Origin: Candidatus Andeanibacterium colombiense
Lineage (GTDB): Bacteria > Pseudomonadota > Alphaproteobacteria > Sphingomonadales > Sphingomonadaceae
Reading direction: 5' to 3'
Length of the DNA: 64,000 nucleotides
NCBI GenBank assembly: GCA_029202985.1
Contig: CP119316.1
Span: forward strand, 2,777,001-2,841,000
The notes below the pieces were generated by a model. It saw nothing but the letters and a program-made list of their open reading frames with translations, had not been told where the DNA came from and made no database searches. Positions within the stretch are counted from its first letter, which is position 1, and every line of letters starts with the position of its first letter. The translations under genes were made by a program, and so were the position numbers. Positions 16,798 to 25,403 of this stretch are shown piece after piece.

Positions 16798-17244
16798 ATG
16801 AACCCCACCAGCAGCTTCACTTACGTCGGCGTGATGCTGCTTGCCGGCATGTGCATTCCGGTGATGGCGGCGATGTCGGGCGGGATCGGGGTGCGGGTGG
16901 GCAACCCGTCCTTTGCGATCGCGACCACCTTCGCGCTCGCTTTCGTGATCTGCGCGATCTCGGCCGCAATCATCGGGATGCCCCGGCTGAGCCAGATCGT
17001 CGCGATCCCGCCGTGGCTCTATCTCGGCGGGCTGTGCGTCGCGTTCTACGGCCTTGCGATCACCTTCGTCGGCCCGCGTTTCGGCCTCGCCAATGCGATC
17101 TTCTGCGTGCTGGTGGGCCAGATCGTGGCGGCGGCGCTGATCGACCATTTCGGCCTGTTCGGCACCCCGCAGGCCAAGCTCGACGGCACCCGCCTGCTCG
17201 GCATGGCGGTGATGGTCGGCGGATTGTTCCTCGCGAAGAAATAG
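16798..17244 (+). CDS. DMT-family transporter of the YdcZ/DUF606 type
   Basis: A 148-residue membrane protein with four to five helices. It opens with VGVMLLAGMCIPVMAAMSGG and has a later GPRFGLANAIFCVLVGQIVAAALIDHFGLFG block, both typical of DUF606, a half-size member of the drug/metabolite transporter superfamily that may dimerise. Substrate unknown. ATG at 16798, with GGAGA nine bases upstream. The tautomerase gene follows after 11 bases and is probably cotranscribed. Confidence 0.82.
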   Translation: MNPTSSFTYVGVMLLAGMCIPVMAAMSGGIGVRVGNPSFAIATTFALAFVICAISAAIIGMPRLSQIVAIPPWLYLGGLCVAFYGLAITFVGPRFGLANAIFCVLVGQIVAAALIDHFGLFGTPQAKLDGTRLLGMAVMVGGLFLAKK

Positions 17245-17255
17245 GAGTTCAGCCT

Positions 17256-17465
17256 ATGCCGTTCGTATCGGTCAGGATCACCCGCGAAGGCGCCAGCGCG
17301 GAGCAAAAGGCCCGCGTGATCGCCGAGATCACCGAAACCCTCCGCAGCGTGCTGGGCAAGAATCCGGCGACGACCCATGTGGTGATCGAGGAGATCGACC
17401 CCGACAATTGGGGCGTGGGCGGGCTGTCCGTGCCGGAATATCGCAGGAAACAGAAGCCGGGCTGA
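17256..17465 (+). CDS. 4-oxalocrotonate tautomerase family protein
   Basis: A 69-residue tautomerase. After removal of the initiator Met the N-terminal Pro1 is the catalytic base (PFVSVRITREG), and the length and the THVVIEEIDPDNWGVGG segment match the family. The ATG at 17256 has AGGAG upstream. The natural substrate cannot be predicted. It probably forms an operon with the DMT-type transporter. Confidence 0.88.
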   Translation: MPFVSVRITREGASAEQKARVIAEITETLRSVLGKNPATTHVVIEEIDPDNWGVGGLSVPEYRRKQKPG

Positions 17466-17519
17466 CCGGACGAAAAAACCACTTTCCTACAAGCCCCGAA
17501 ATGGCGTCTATCCTGCCGG

Positions 17520-17957
17520 ATGACGCACACAGCCAAAGTCGCACCGCGCCGCTTCGCCGGACGCATCCCGCCCTTCCTTCCGGTGCCATTGCGCGACCGC
17601 CATAATGGCTGGACCGCGGTGCGGCAGGGTGAGTTCATCGGCTTCCTCGCCGAGACCGGTTCGGTTTCCGCCGCCCTGCGCGAAGTCGGGATGAGCCGAC
17701 AAAGCGCCTACGAACTGCGCAAGCGGCCCGGGGCGGAGGGCTTCGCCGCTGCGTGGGACGCGGCGCTTGGAAAGCCGTTCCGGAAGGTGACAGGCGAAGA
17801 CCTCGTCCGCCTTGCCTATGGCGGCATGGTTCGGCCGATCATGCGCGGCGGGCGCTATTGCGGCACTTCGATAAAACCGAACGCTTCCGCGCTGTTGCGG
17901 CTGATGGATCGGCTCGACCGGGCCGTGCTGCGGGAGCAAGGGCTGGACGGCGGGTGA
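17520..17957 (+). CDS. Small helix-turn-helix protein, paralogue of the 40768-41625 gene
   Basis: A 145-residue protein of unknown function. Residues about 28-78 contain GWTAVRQGEFIGFLAETG and then VSAALREVGMSRQSAYELRK, a clear helix-turn-helix. This same block, with W...FL..LA..G.V..A....GMS...AY.LR.R, occurs at the start of the 285-residue protein encoded at 40768-41625. The C-terminal half (LVRLAYGGMVRPIMRGG) has no motif I can name. It may be a regulator or a domesticated phage small-terminase-like protein. ATG start, no good ribosome site. Confidence 0.65.
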   Translation: MTHTAKVAPRRFAGRIPPFLPVPLRDRHNGWTAVRQGEFIGFLAETGSVSAALREVGMSRQSAYELRKRPGAEGFAAAWDAALGKPFRKVTGEDLVRLAYGGMVRPIMRGGRYCGTSIKPNASALLRLMDRLDRAVLREQGLDGG

Positions 17958-18034
17958 GGGCCGGGCGGAATAGCCGGACCAAACCGCCGCGCCCCCGGAA
18001 AGGTGACAGATCGCGCGGCGGAACGGGCTCGGCC

Positions 18035-19414
18035 CTAGTTCGAGTAGGGGCTCTTGGAACTGCGCAAGGTCAGCCGCACCGGGACCGAGCCGAAGCCGAG
18101 TTCGCGGCGGAGGCCGTTGACCAGATAGCGCTCGTAGCTCGCCGGCAGCAGTTCCAGCCGCGAGCCGAAGATCACGAAGCTCGGCGGGCGGGTCTTGATC
18201 TGGGTGATGTAGCGCAGTTTGATCCGCTTGCCGCCCGGGGCCGGCGGAGGATTCGCGCCAGTCGCGTCCTCGAACCAGCGGTTGAGCCCGGCGGTGGGCA
18301 CGCGCTTGCTCCAGGTCTCGCGCAGTTCGAACGCGGCACCCAGCATCGTGTCGAGCCCTTTGCCGGTCTTGGCCGAGACCGAGAACAGCGGCACGCCCTT
18401 GACTTGGCTGAGCCCGTCGCCAAGCGCTTCGCGGATGCCGTTGAACAGGCCCGACGGGTCTTCCGCGACGTCCCACTTGTTGATCGCGATCATCAGCGCG
18501 CGGCCTTCCTCGAGAACCTGCGAGGCGATCTTGAGGTCCTGGTGCTCGAGCCCGAGTGTCGCGTCGAGCAGCAGCACCACCACTTCGGCGAAATCGATCG
18601 CGTGCTTGGCATCGGCGACCGCCATCTTCTCGAGCTTTTCGACCACCCGGGCGCGCTTGCGCATCCCGGCGGTGTCGATCAGGCGGATCTCGCGGGCCTC
18701 GCCGCTCTTCGGATCGATCCACTCCCAATCGACCGCGATCGAATCGCGGGTGATCCCGGCCTCGGGCCCGGTCAGCAGCCGGTTCTCGCCGAGCAGGCGG
18801 TTGATCAGGGTCGACTTGCCGGCATTCGGGCGGCCGACGATCGCGAGCTTGAGCGGGCCGCTGGCGACGATGTCGCCATGTTCGTCCAGTTCGGGTTCGA
18901 ACGGCTCTTCGACCTCTTCCCCTTCGATCAGCGGGCGCAGCGCTTCGAACAGATCGACCAGGCCTTCGCCGTGTTCGGCAGAGAACGGGATCGGATCGCC
19001 CATTCCCAGCGCATAGGCTTCGATAATTCCGGTTTCGCCCGCGCGGCCTTCGGATTTGTTCGCGATCACGATCACCGGGATGTCGCGTTCGCGCAGCCAG
19101 GCGCTCACCACTTCGTCGAGCGGCGTGATGCCGGCGCGCGCATCGAACACGAACAACGCGGCCTTCGCGCCCTTCACCGAAATCTCGGTCTGTGCGCGCA
19201 TCCGGCCGGGGAGGGTATCGGGATCCTCGTCTTCCCAGCCCGCGGTATCGACCACGGTGAAGTCCAGGCCGAGCAGATGCGCCTCGCCGAAGCGGCGGTC
19301 GCGCGTGACCCCGGGCTGGTCGTCGACCAGCGCCAGCTTCTTGCCGATCAGCCGGTTGAACAGCGTCGATTTCCCGACGTTGGGCCGGCCGATGATGATG
19401 ACTTGCGGGAGCAT
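18035..19414 (-). CDS. der: Ribosome-assembly GTPase Der (EngA)
   Basis: A 459-residue GTPase with two tandem G domains, each with GRPNVGKST or GRPNAGKST (P-loops near residues 9 and 190), DTAGWEDE/DTAGMRKR (G3), and NKSE/NKWD (G4), plus the C-terminal KH-like domain. Der acts in maturation of the 50S subunit. The ATG at 19412-19414 puts the first P-loop at the normal distance. It is transcribed leftward, divergent from the CHAP gene. Confidence 0.97.
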   Translation of the reverse strand: MLPQVIIIGRPNVGKSTLFNRLIGKKLALVDDQPGVTRDRRFGEAHLLGLDFTVVDTAGWEDEDPDTLPGRMRAQTEISVKGAKAALFVFDARAGITPLDEVVSAWLRERDIPVIVIANKSEGRAGETGIIEAYALGMGDPIPFSAEHGEGLVDLFEALRPLIEGEEVEEPFEPELDEHGDIVASGPLKLAIVGRPNAGKSTLINRLLGENRLLTGPEAGITRDSIAVDWEWIDPKSGEAREIRLIDTAGMRKRARVVEKLEKMAVADAKHAIDFAEVVVLLLDATLGLEHQDLKIASQVLEEGRALMIAINKWDVAEDPSGLFNGIREALGDGLSQVKGVPLFSVSAKTGKGLDTMLGAAFELRETWSKRVPTAGLNRWFEDATGANPPPAPGGKRIKLRYITQIKTRPPSFVIFGSRLELLPASYERYLVNGLRRELGFGSVPVRLTLRSSKSPYSN

Positions 19415-19571
19415 AATTCTGCGGCAGGTGGCGTGAAGCGCGCCGAAAGGCAAGGATTTCGAGGGAACGCCCAGCCGGGATGCGCGTTCACCGCACGGTT
19501 ACGGGGGGAAGTGGGGCCAATCCTTACGCGATTGTTAACCATATCCCGCAAGATCAAACTAACCTTCAAGG

Positions 19572-20219
19572 GTGAAAATTGTTCTCATGGGGAAACAAGC
19601 TTCATTGCCTATCGCTGTGGTTGCGCTGGCCTTGATCGCCGCGCCGCCGCTATCCGCCGCCATCGATCCGACGCAGGGCGCGATCGACGAACTGCCCTAT
19701 CTGCAATGCGTGCCTTATGCGCGGCAGGTCTCCGGGATCCAGATCTACGGCGATGCGTGGACCTGGTGGAATCAGGCCGAAGGGCATTACAAGCGCGGTT
19801 CGCGGCCGAGGGTGGGCGCGGTGATGGCGTTCCAGCCTTATGGCAACATGCGGCTCGGCCATGTCGCGGCGGTCAGCCGGGTGCTCGATTCGCGCACGGT
19901 GCTGCTGCGCCATTCGAACTGGTCGCCGATCAACGGCCGCCGCGGGCAGGTCGAGGACGATGTCCGCGCGGTCGATGTCTCGGATGCCAACGACTGGAGC
20001 GAGGTCAGGGTCTGGTACGGCCCGATCCAGTCGCTCGGTGGGACTGCCTGGCCGGTGACCGGGTTCATCTACAACGAACGGATCGATGGTGCGAAACCGG
20101 CGCGCGCTGCGGCGCTGCTTGCCGCGCCCTATCAGCGCGCGCCCGTGGAATCACCCGCTCCGGCCAGGCATCGCGACGTGATCGGCGAGATCATCGCGGC
20201 GGCCCAACGCGGGAAATAG
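19572..20219 (+). CDS. Exported CHAP-domain peptidoglycan amidase/endopeptidase
   Basis: A 215-residue protein with a signal peptide (residues about 8-30). The mature part is one CHAP domain, with the nucleophilic Cys in YLQCVPYAR and the His in MRLGHVAAV. CHAP proteins cut peptidoglycan peptides. There is no separate wall-binding domain. The GTG at 19572 gives five more residues than the ATG at 19587. Either is possible, and the shorter form leaves a cleaner signal peptide. Confidence 0.82.
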   Translation: MKIVLMGKQASLPIAVVALALIAAPPLSAAIDPTQGAIDELPYLQCVPYARQVSGIQIYGDAWTWWNQAEGHYKRGSRPRVGAVMAFQPYGNMRLGHVAAVSRVLDSRTVLLRHSNWSPINGRRGQVEDDVRAVDVSDANDWSEVRVWYGPIQSLGGTAWPVTGFIYNERIDGAKPARAAALLAAPYQRAPVESPAPARHRDVIGEIIAAAQRGK

Positions 20220-20263
20220 CCGCCGAAACCCACGGTCCCGGCGGCCGGTCGAACGGAAAATCC

Positions 20264-20593
20264 TCAGTCCGCCTTGGCCACCGGCGCGTCTTCGCCGAGA
20301 TCTTCGAACCAGGCTTCGACCGGGCCCTTGATCTTGATCAGCAGCGGCTGGCCACGGCGATCGAGCGACCGGCCGGCCTGCACCCGCACCCAGCCTTCCG
20401 AGATGCAATACTCGTCGACATTGGTGCGGACGGTGCCCTTGAAGCGGATGCCGATGCCGCGCTGGAGCTTGTCCGCGTCGAAAAACGGCGACAGCTGGCT
20501 GATCGAAAGGCGATCGGGCGGAACGTCGGGACCGGCGCCAGCGACGTCGGGGGCGACTTCAGGGGCCGCTTCGGGGGTGGTTTCTTCGCTCAT
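20264..20593 (-). CDS. DUF3297 family protein
   Basis: A 109-residue cytoplasmic protein. The first 30 residues are acidic and Pro/Ala-rich. The remaining part (about 33-105) carries KGTVRTNVDEYCISEGWVR and GQPLLIKIKGPVEAWFED, the pattern of DUF3297, a family of unknown function common in sphingomonads and related groups. ATG at 20591-20593. Confidence 0.8.
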   Translation of the reverse strand: MSEETTPEAAPEVAPDVAGAGPDVPPDRLSISQLSPFFDADKLQRGIGIRFKGTVRTNVDEYCISEGWVRVQAGRSLDRRGQPLLIKIKGPVEAWFEDLGEDAPVAKAD

Positions 20594-20625
20594 GCCCCGG
20601 CGCTTAGGCAGCGCGGCGCCGAAAA

Positions 20626-20925
20626 TCAATCCGGCGCGGGGGCTTCGCGCGGCGCGTCGGGCGCGGGCATCTCCTCCGGAGTGTCGCCGGGCTCGTCGAT
20701 GCTTTCCTCGCCCGGGGGCACGCCCTGTTCGGGAATCGAGGGGTCGTAAGTGTCCCCGCCAGGCTCGACCGTCTCGTCCGGCGTGCTGCCGGGAAAGTCG
20801 CTGTCGCCATTGGGCAGGGCGAGACCGGCGTCGTCGGGGTTGGCATGCTCGTTGATCACCGGCGGGGTTGCCGGTGGCACGGTGGGGGTGTCGTAGAACG
20901 GAGTCGACTGGGCGCGGTCGGTCAT
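20626..20925 (-). CDS. Acidic Pro-rich protein, probably disordered
   Basis: A 99-residue frame rich in Pro, Asp and Glu, with no predicted helix or domain. It lies 32 bases upstream of the DUF3297 gene on the same strand and may be cotranscribed. It could be a real small protein of low complexity or a chance frame. Its codons follow the local bias and there is no competing frame, which favours it modestly. Confidence 0.45.
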   Translation of the reverse strand: MTDRAQSTPFYDTPTVPPATPPVINEHANPDDAGLALPNGDSDFPGSTPDETVEPGGDTYDPSIPEQGVPPGEESIDEPGDTPEEMPAPDAPREAPAPD

Positions 20926-21090
20926 CGGAACGGTTCCTTTGCGATTGGATGGAAACGCTCCGGCCGCACTTGCCGTTCCCTCCGGCCTTTCCGCCCGCCG
21001 TTCCGCTTGCCCTTTTGGCCGCGCCCTTCTAAGGGCCTCTGCCTGTTCGCAGGCGCCGAGGAATCGGGGCGCTGTTGGCTGCGCTGGGCT

Positions 21091-21175
21091 GCGGGCGTGG
21101 CGGAATTGGTAGACGCGCTGGTTTTAGGTACCAGTATCGCAAGATGTGGGGGTTCGAGTCCCTTCGCCCGCACCA
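21091..21175 (+). tRNA. tRNA-Leu (anticodon TAG)
   Basis: An 85-nt class II tRNA with encoded CCA. The acceptor stem GCGGGCG/CGCCCGC and anticodon stem CTGGT/ACCAG enclose the loop TTTAGGT, anticodon TAG for CUA-type leucine codons. It has a variable arm and a T arm GGGGG TTCGAGT CCCTT. The first acceptor base is at 21091. Confidence 0.96.
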
Positions 21176-21231
21176 GTTCTGCGCCGAAGTATCCGGCATG
21201 AGAGAGATTTTGAGAAGGCACAGTTCCGAAC

Positions 21232-22755
21232 ATGCAGATCGTCGAAACCAGCAGCGAAGGCCTGAAGCGCGCCTATACGCTCACCATCGCCGCCAAGGAT
21301 ATCGAGGCGCGGATTGACCGCGAAATCAAGCGGATCGCGCCGCAGGTGCGGATGCCCGGGTTTCGCCCGGGCAAGGTTCCCGCGAACCTGGTCAAGAAGA
21401 TGCACGGCGAATCGCTGCATGCGGACGTGCTCAACACGACGATCCGCGAATCGGTCGACGGGTTGATCACCTCGCACCAGCTGCGCCCGGCGCTGCAGCC
21501 CAAGGTCGAGCTCAAGGAAACCTACGCGCAGGGCCAGGACGCCGAACTGGCGATCGAGCTGGAAGTGCTGCCCGACATCGTCGCGCCGTCGATCGACGGG
21601 CTCAAGCTCGAGAAGCTGACCGTCCCGGTGACCGACGCGCAGGTCGACGAGGCCGTGGCGAACATCGCCAAGGGCCAGAAGACCTATACCGACGCGCCGA
21701 AGACCAGAAAGGCCGCCGATGGCGACCAGCTGATCATCGACTTCCTCGGCAAGCTCGACGGCGTCGAATTCGACGGCGGCAAGGCCGAAGACGCTGCGCT
21801 GGTGCTCGGTTCCGACCAGTTCATTCCCGGCTTCGAAGACCAGCTGGTCGGCGTGAAGACCGGCGACGAGAAGGTGATCACGGTGACCTTCCCGGCCGAT
21901 TATCCGGCCGAGAACCTCAAGGGCAGGGAAGCGACCTTCGACATCACCGTGAAGGCGGTGAAGACCGAAAGCGAAACCAAGGCCGACGAGGACTTCGCGA
22001 AGGCGCTCGGGCTCGAAAGCCTCGACAAGCTGAAGGAATTGCTGCGCGGCCAGCTGGAGCAGGAAACCGCCGGGCTGACCCGCACCGCGATGAAGCGCTC
22101 GCTGCTCGACACGCTGGCGGCCGATCACAACTTCCCGGTCCCGCCGACGATGGTCGAGGCCGAGTTCGAGCAGATCTGGACCCAGCTCCAGCAGGAAGCC
22201 GCGCGCGAGGAAGACCCCGCCGCCGCCCTGAAGGAGATCGAGGACGAGAAGGACGATTACCGCCGCATCGCCGAGCGCCGCGTGCGCCTGGGCCTGCTGC
22301 TGTCGGAAATCGGCCAGGCCAACGGCGTCGAGGTCAGCCAGCAGGAAATGCGGATGCTGATCCAGCAGGCGGCCCAGCAGTATCGCCCGGAAGATCGCCA
22401 GCGCTTCGTCGATTACGTCGCGCAGGATGCGATGGCCCAGGCCCAGCTGCGCGCGCCGCTGTATGAGGATAAGGTCGTCGACTTCCTGTTCGACAAGGCC
22501 GAAGTCACCGAGCGCGAAGTGACCCGCGAGGAAATCGAAGCCGCGATCGAGGCCGAGGAAGCTCCCGCCGCGGAAGCCAAGCCGGCCAAGAAGGCTGCCG
22601 CCAAAAAGGACGCGCCGGCCAAGGAAGACAAGGCTCCGGCCGAAAAGCCCGCCAAGGAAGCCGCGCCGAAGAAGGCCGCCGCTCCGAAGGAAGCCGCCCC
22701 CAAGGAAGCTGGCGACAAGCCGGCCGCCAAGAAGGCGCCCGCCAAGAAGAAGTAA
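21232..22755 (+). CDS. tig: Trigger factor with an unusual Lys/Ala-rich C-terminal tail
   Basis: Ribosome-bound chaperone and prolyl isomerase. The 507-residue protein has the ribosome-docking signature GFRPGKVP (residues 43-50), an FKBP-type isomerase domain (about 160-240) and the helical arm domain (about 250-430). The last 60 residues (about 445-507) are a low-complexity tail of Lys, Ala, Pro and Glu (AEAKPAKKAAAKKDAPAK and onward), like histone H1 tails. E. coli trigger factor (432 residues) lacks it. A strong terminator follows. In most bacteria clpP follows directly; here 4.9 kb and three leftward genes intervene. Confidence 0.96.
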   Translation: MQIVETSSEGLKRAYTLTIAAKDIEARIDREIKRIAPQVRMPGFRPGKVPANLVKKMHGESLHADVLNTTIRESVDGLITSHQLRPALQPKVELKETYAQGQDAELAIELEVLPDIVAPSIDGLKLEKLTVPVTDAQVDEAVANIAKGQKTYTDAPKTRKAADGDQLIIDFLGKLDGVEFDGGKAEDAALVLGSDQFIPGFEDQLVGVKTGDEKVITVTFPADYPAENLKGREATFDITVKAVKTESETKADEDFAKALGLESLDKLKELLRGQLEQETAGLTRTAMKRSLLDTLAADHNFPVPPTMVEAEFEQIWTQLQQEAAREEDPAAALKEIEDEKDDYRRIAERRVRLGLLLSEIGQANGVEVSQQEMRMLIQQAAQQYRPEDRQRFVDYVAQDAMAQAQLRAPLYEDKVVDFLFDKAEVTEREVTREEIEAAIEAEEAPAAEAKPAKKAAAKKDAPAKEDKAPAEKPAKEAAPKKAAAPKEAAPKEAGDKPAAKKAPAKKK

Positions 22756-22777
22756 GGCTTACCCGCCAAGCGCATCA

Positions 22778-22813
22778 AAAAAGGCCGCGAGGGATCACCC
22801 TCGCGGCCTTTTT
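22778..22813. terminator. Bidirectional hairpin terminator between tig and the 22834 gene
   Basis: A 16-bp uninterrupted stem, AAAAAGGCCGCGAGGG / CCCTCGCGGCCTTTTT, with a 4-base loop. The A and T tracts on both sides let it serve tig and the convergent leftward gene. Confidence 0.92.
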
Positions 22814-22833
22814 CGTTTACGCTGCGGCGCGCT

Positions 22834-23754
22834 TCAGGGGCGGTCCTCGTCCGCCGCCAGCTGCTTCTTCATCAGCCCGGGCACCGCCGCGAACTTGGCC
22901 GCCGCGACGACATTGGGCATGTTGCTGTAGATTGCGGTGAGATAGGCGCGGTCGAAGTTCGACAGCTCCGTCTGATGCGAGGCGTCGGGGTCGAACAGAT
23001 TCAGGATCGTGCCGTAGGCGTTGTTGCCTGAAACGCCCTTGGTCTTCGCCAGCCCGCGCATCGTCGCGTAATCGGCGAGCTGGTTCACCGTCATCCCGTC
23101 GATCGCGGGGATGTCCATCAGCACCACCGAGAGCTCAATGTCCTCGCGGGTCGCGAGCAGGAACAGCGAATTGCCCGACTGGACGTTGACCGTCTGGGTC
23201 AGGCCGTAGCGGTCGTCGCCGTGGATATAGGCGCCGTCGCGGGTGCGGGTGCTGGTGACGGTCCAGGCGTGGACCGGCCCGGTATCGTTGACCAATGCGC
23301 GCCGTTCGTCGGGCTTGAGTTCGGAGAGCAGCCCGCCGGTCTGCTTGTCGAGCTTCTGGACATCTGACCGCCCGCTGCCGACGAAGCCGATCACGAGATT
23401 GGCCTTGCAGCCCTCTTTTTTGGCCAGCGGCACGCCGAGCCGCTCGGCATTGTAGCGCACCCGCCCAACGATGGTTTCGGCGATATCGACCGGCAGGCCC
23501 ATCACGCCGGGGCAGAGCTTCTCCTGAAAGATCGCGACCGGCTCGTTGAAATGGCTGCCGGTCTCCGCGATCTTGCCCAGCTGCTCCTGGACGCTGGCGG
23601 ATTCGGGCACTGGATCGGGCGCATGGGTCACCACGATGTCGTTGCCGGTCGGCGTATCCGTCAGGGTTATCAGGCCGTCGATCTGGGCGGCAAGCGGCGC
23701 GCCGGCGAATGCGGTGAGGACCAGGCCCAAGGCCTGTAAAGTCTTTCTCGTCAC
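22834..23754 (-). CDS. Exported protein of unknown function
   Basis: A 306-residue protein with a signal peptide (cleavage near AAQ, residue 23-25). The mature part has few cysteines and no motif I can assign with confidence. The pattern (MTVNQLADYATMRGLA then ILNLFD and DRAYLTAIY) resembles conserved hypothetical periplasmic proteins of sphingomonads. The GTG at 23752-23754 is preceded by GGGAG at a good distance. It is the last gene of a leftward run after the amidase but has its own AT-rich upstream region (23760-23850), so it is probably separately transcribed. Confidence 0.6.
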   Translation of the reverse strand: MTRKTLQALGLVLTAFAGAPLAAQIDGLITLTDTPTGNDIVVTHAPDPVPESASVQEQLGKIAETGSHFNEPVAIFQEKLCPGVMGLPVDIAETIVGRVRYNAERLGVPLAKKEGCKANLVIGFVGSGRSDVQKLDKQTGGLLSELKPDERRALVNDTGPVHAWTVTSTRTRDGAYIHGDDRYGLTQTVNVQSGNSLFLLATREDIELSVVLMDIPAIDGMTVNQLADYATMRGLAKTKGVSGNNAYGTILNLFDPDASHQTELSNFDRAYLTAIYSNMPNVVAAAKFAAVPGLMKKQLAADEDRP

Positions 23755-23853
23755 GCGTTACTCCCGTCACGCGAAGTGAAATTGATTCTGTCTATTTTGA
23801 CTTGTACTAGCATTTTATTCGCCGCCGGGAAGGGGCCATACTTCGCCGCGGCC

Positions 23854-25353
23854 TCAGGGTGCAGGCTGCCAGGGGGCGAAAGTCGGCACGGCCAGCGTGG
23901 CGCTGCGCGCGCGTTCATAGGCGGCGCCGGCCCCCAGCACGTCGCGGTCCGACCATCTCGGCCCCATGATTGAAAGCCCGACCGGCAGGCCCTCCACCGC
24001 ACCCATCGGCACGGTGAGGTGCGGATAACCGGCGATCGCGGCAAGATTGCCCGCGCCGATCGAGCCGTCGTAATGGTCGCCCTGGACGAGGTCGCTGGTC
24101 CAGGCCGGGCCGGCGGTGGGGGCGATCAGGAAGCGGACGTTGTTGTCCTTGAGCAGCTTGTCGATCCCGTCGGTGCCCGCAAGGCGCAGCGAATTGGCTC
24201 GGGCCTTCTCGTAGGCGGCGCGGTCGGTGGTCGCCTCGGCCTGTTCGAATGTCTCCTGCCCGAACCAGCGCATCTCCTCCGCCGCGTGTGCCTTGTCGAA
24301 GGCAATCGCATCGGCGAGGCTGCGGATCGGGATGTCGGCCGGGGAGGCGCGCAGGTAGGCGCCGAGGTCCTCGCGCAATTCATAGAGCAACACGGTCAAC
24401 TCGTCCGGCCCCATCGCCGCGTCCGGCTCGTAGTCGATCTCGACCGGCACCGTGCCGGCTTTCCTCAAGTCGGCCAGCGCCTGTTCGAACAGCGCGGTCA
24501 CCTTGGGACTGTTGCCGACCGACTTGCGCAGCACCCCGATCCGCACGCCCTCGAGCGACGCAGCGGCGAGCCCGGCGGTGAAGTCCCGCCGATGCGCATC
24601 CGCCTCGGCAGTCGCGGGATCGGCCCGGTCGCTGCCGGCGATCGCGTTGAGCAGCAGTGCCGCATCGCGCACGCTCCGGGCCATCGGCCCGGCGGTGTCC
24701 TGGCTGTGGCTGATCGGGACGACGAAGGTACGGCTGACCAGCCCGACCGTCGGTTTGAAGCCGACGATCCCGTTCAGCGAGGCGGGGCAGGTGATCGAGC
24801 CGTCGGTCTCGGTCCCGATCGCCGCCCAGGAAAACCCCGCCGCGACCGCCGCGCCGCTGCCCGAGGACGAGCCGCAGGCGTTGCGGTCGGTCGCATAGGG
24901 GTTCTTGACCAGGCCACCGACCGCGCTCCACCCGCTGGTGCTGTTCGACGAGCGGATATTGGCCCATTCGCTGAGATTGGTCTTGCCCAGCACAACCCCG
25001 CCTGCCGCGCGCAGCCGAGCGATCAGCGGAGCGTCGCGGCCAGTCGCGTTGTCCTTGAGCGCGAGGCTGCCAGCGGTGGTCGGCAGTTCCTTGGTTTCGA
25101 TGTTGTCCTTGATCAGGACTGCCTGGCCCCGCAGCGGAAGGGAGGAGCCTTGCTTGGCTTCGGACTCGGCATTGGGATTGAGCGCCAAGACCGCCGAGAT
25201 CCGCGGTCCTGCGTCGTCCAATTCGGCGATCCTCTGCCGATAAATTCCGATCAGGGCCTCGGGCGGCGGCATCGGCGCAGGCGGTTTCGCAACCAGCGCG
25301 CCACTACACAATACCACCGCAACGGTGCCGAAGAAGAGTTTTGCTCGCCTCAT
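23854..25353 (-). CDS. Exported amidase (amidase signature family)
   Basis: A 499-residue hydrolase with the Ser-cisSer-Lys triad. The general-base Lys is in VLIKDNIET (about residue 85), and the Gly/Ser-rich signature GSSSGSGAAVAAG and TETDGSITCPAS hold the two serines. A signal peptide (MRRAKLFFG and onward, residues 1-22) places it in the periplasm, unlike GatA. The ATG at 25351-25353 is preferred; an in-frame ATG five codons earlier also exists. It lies 35 bases after a TonB receptor gene on the same strand, suggesting uptake and cleavage of an amide. The substrate is not visible. Confidence 0.88.
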   Translation of the reverse strand: MRRAKLFFGTVAVVLCSGALVAKPPAPMPPPEALIGIYRQRIAELDDAGPRISAVLALNPNAESEAKQGSSLPLRGQAVLIKDNIETKELPTTAGSLALKDNATGRDAPLIARLRAAGGVVLGKTNLSEWANIRSSNSTSGWSAVGGLVKNPYATDRNACGSSSGSGAAVAAGFSWAAIGTETDGSITCPASLNGIVGFKPTVGLVSRTFVVPISHSQDTAGPMARSVRDAALLLNAIAGSDRADPATAEADAHRRDFTAGLAAASLEGVRIGVLRKSVGNSPKVTALFEQALADLRKAGTVPVEIDYEPDAAMGPDELTVLLYELREDLGAYLRASPADIPIRSLADAIAFDKAHAAEEMRWFGQETFEQAEATTDRAAYEKARANSLRLAGTDGIDKLLKDNNVRFLIAPTAGPAWTSDLVQGDHYDGSIGAGNLAAIAGYPHLTVPMGAVEGLPVGLSIMGPRWSDRDVLGAGAAYERARSATLAVPTFAPWQPAP

Positions 25354-25403
25354 CCAGCCATGCTGCACCTGCGAATGCCGGGTCGCAAGGGCAAATCCGG
25401 CCG

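Noticed and set aside
17753..20749. 998-codon rightward frame
   Set aside because: It runs through der, the CHAP gene and intergenic DNA in the wrong frame. No domain is visible, while der and CHAP are certain.
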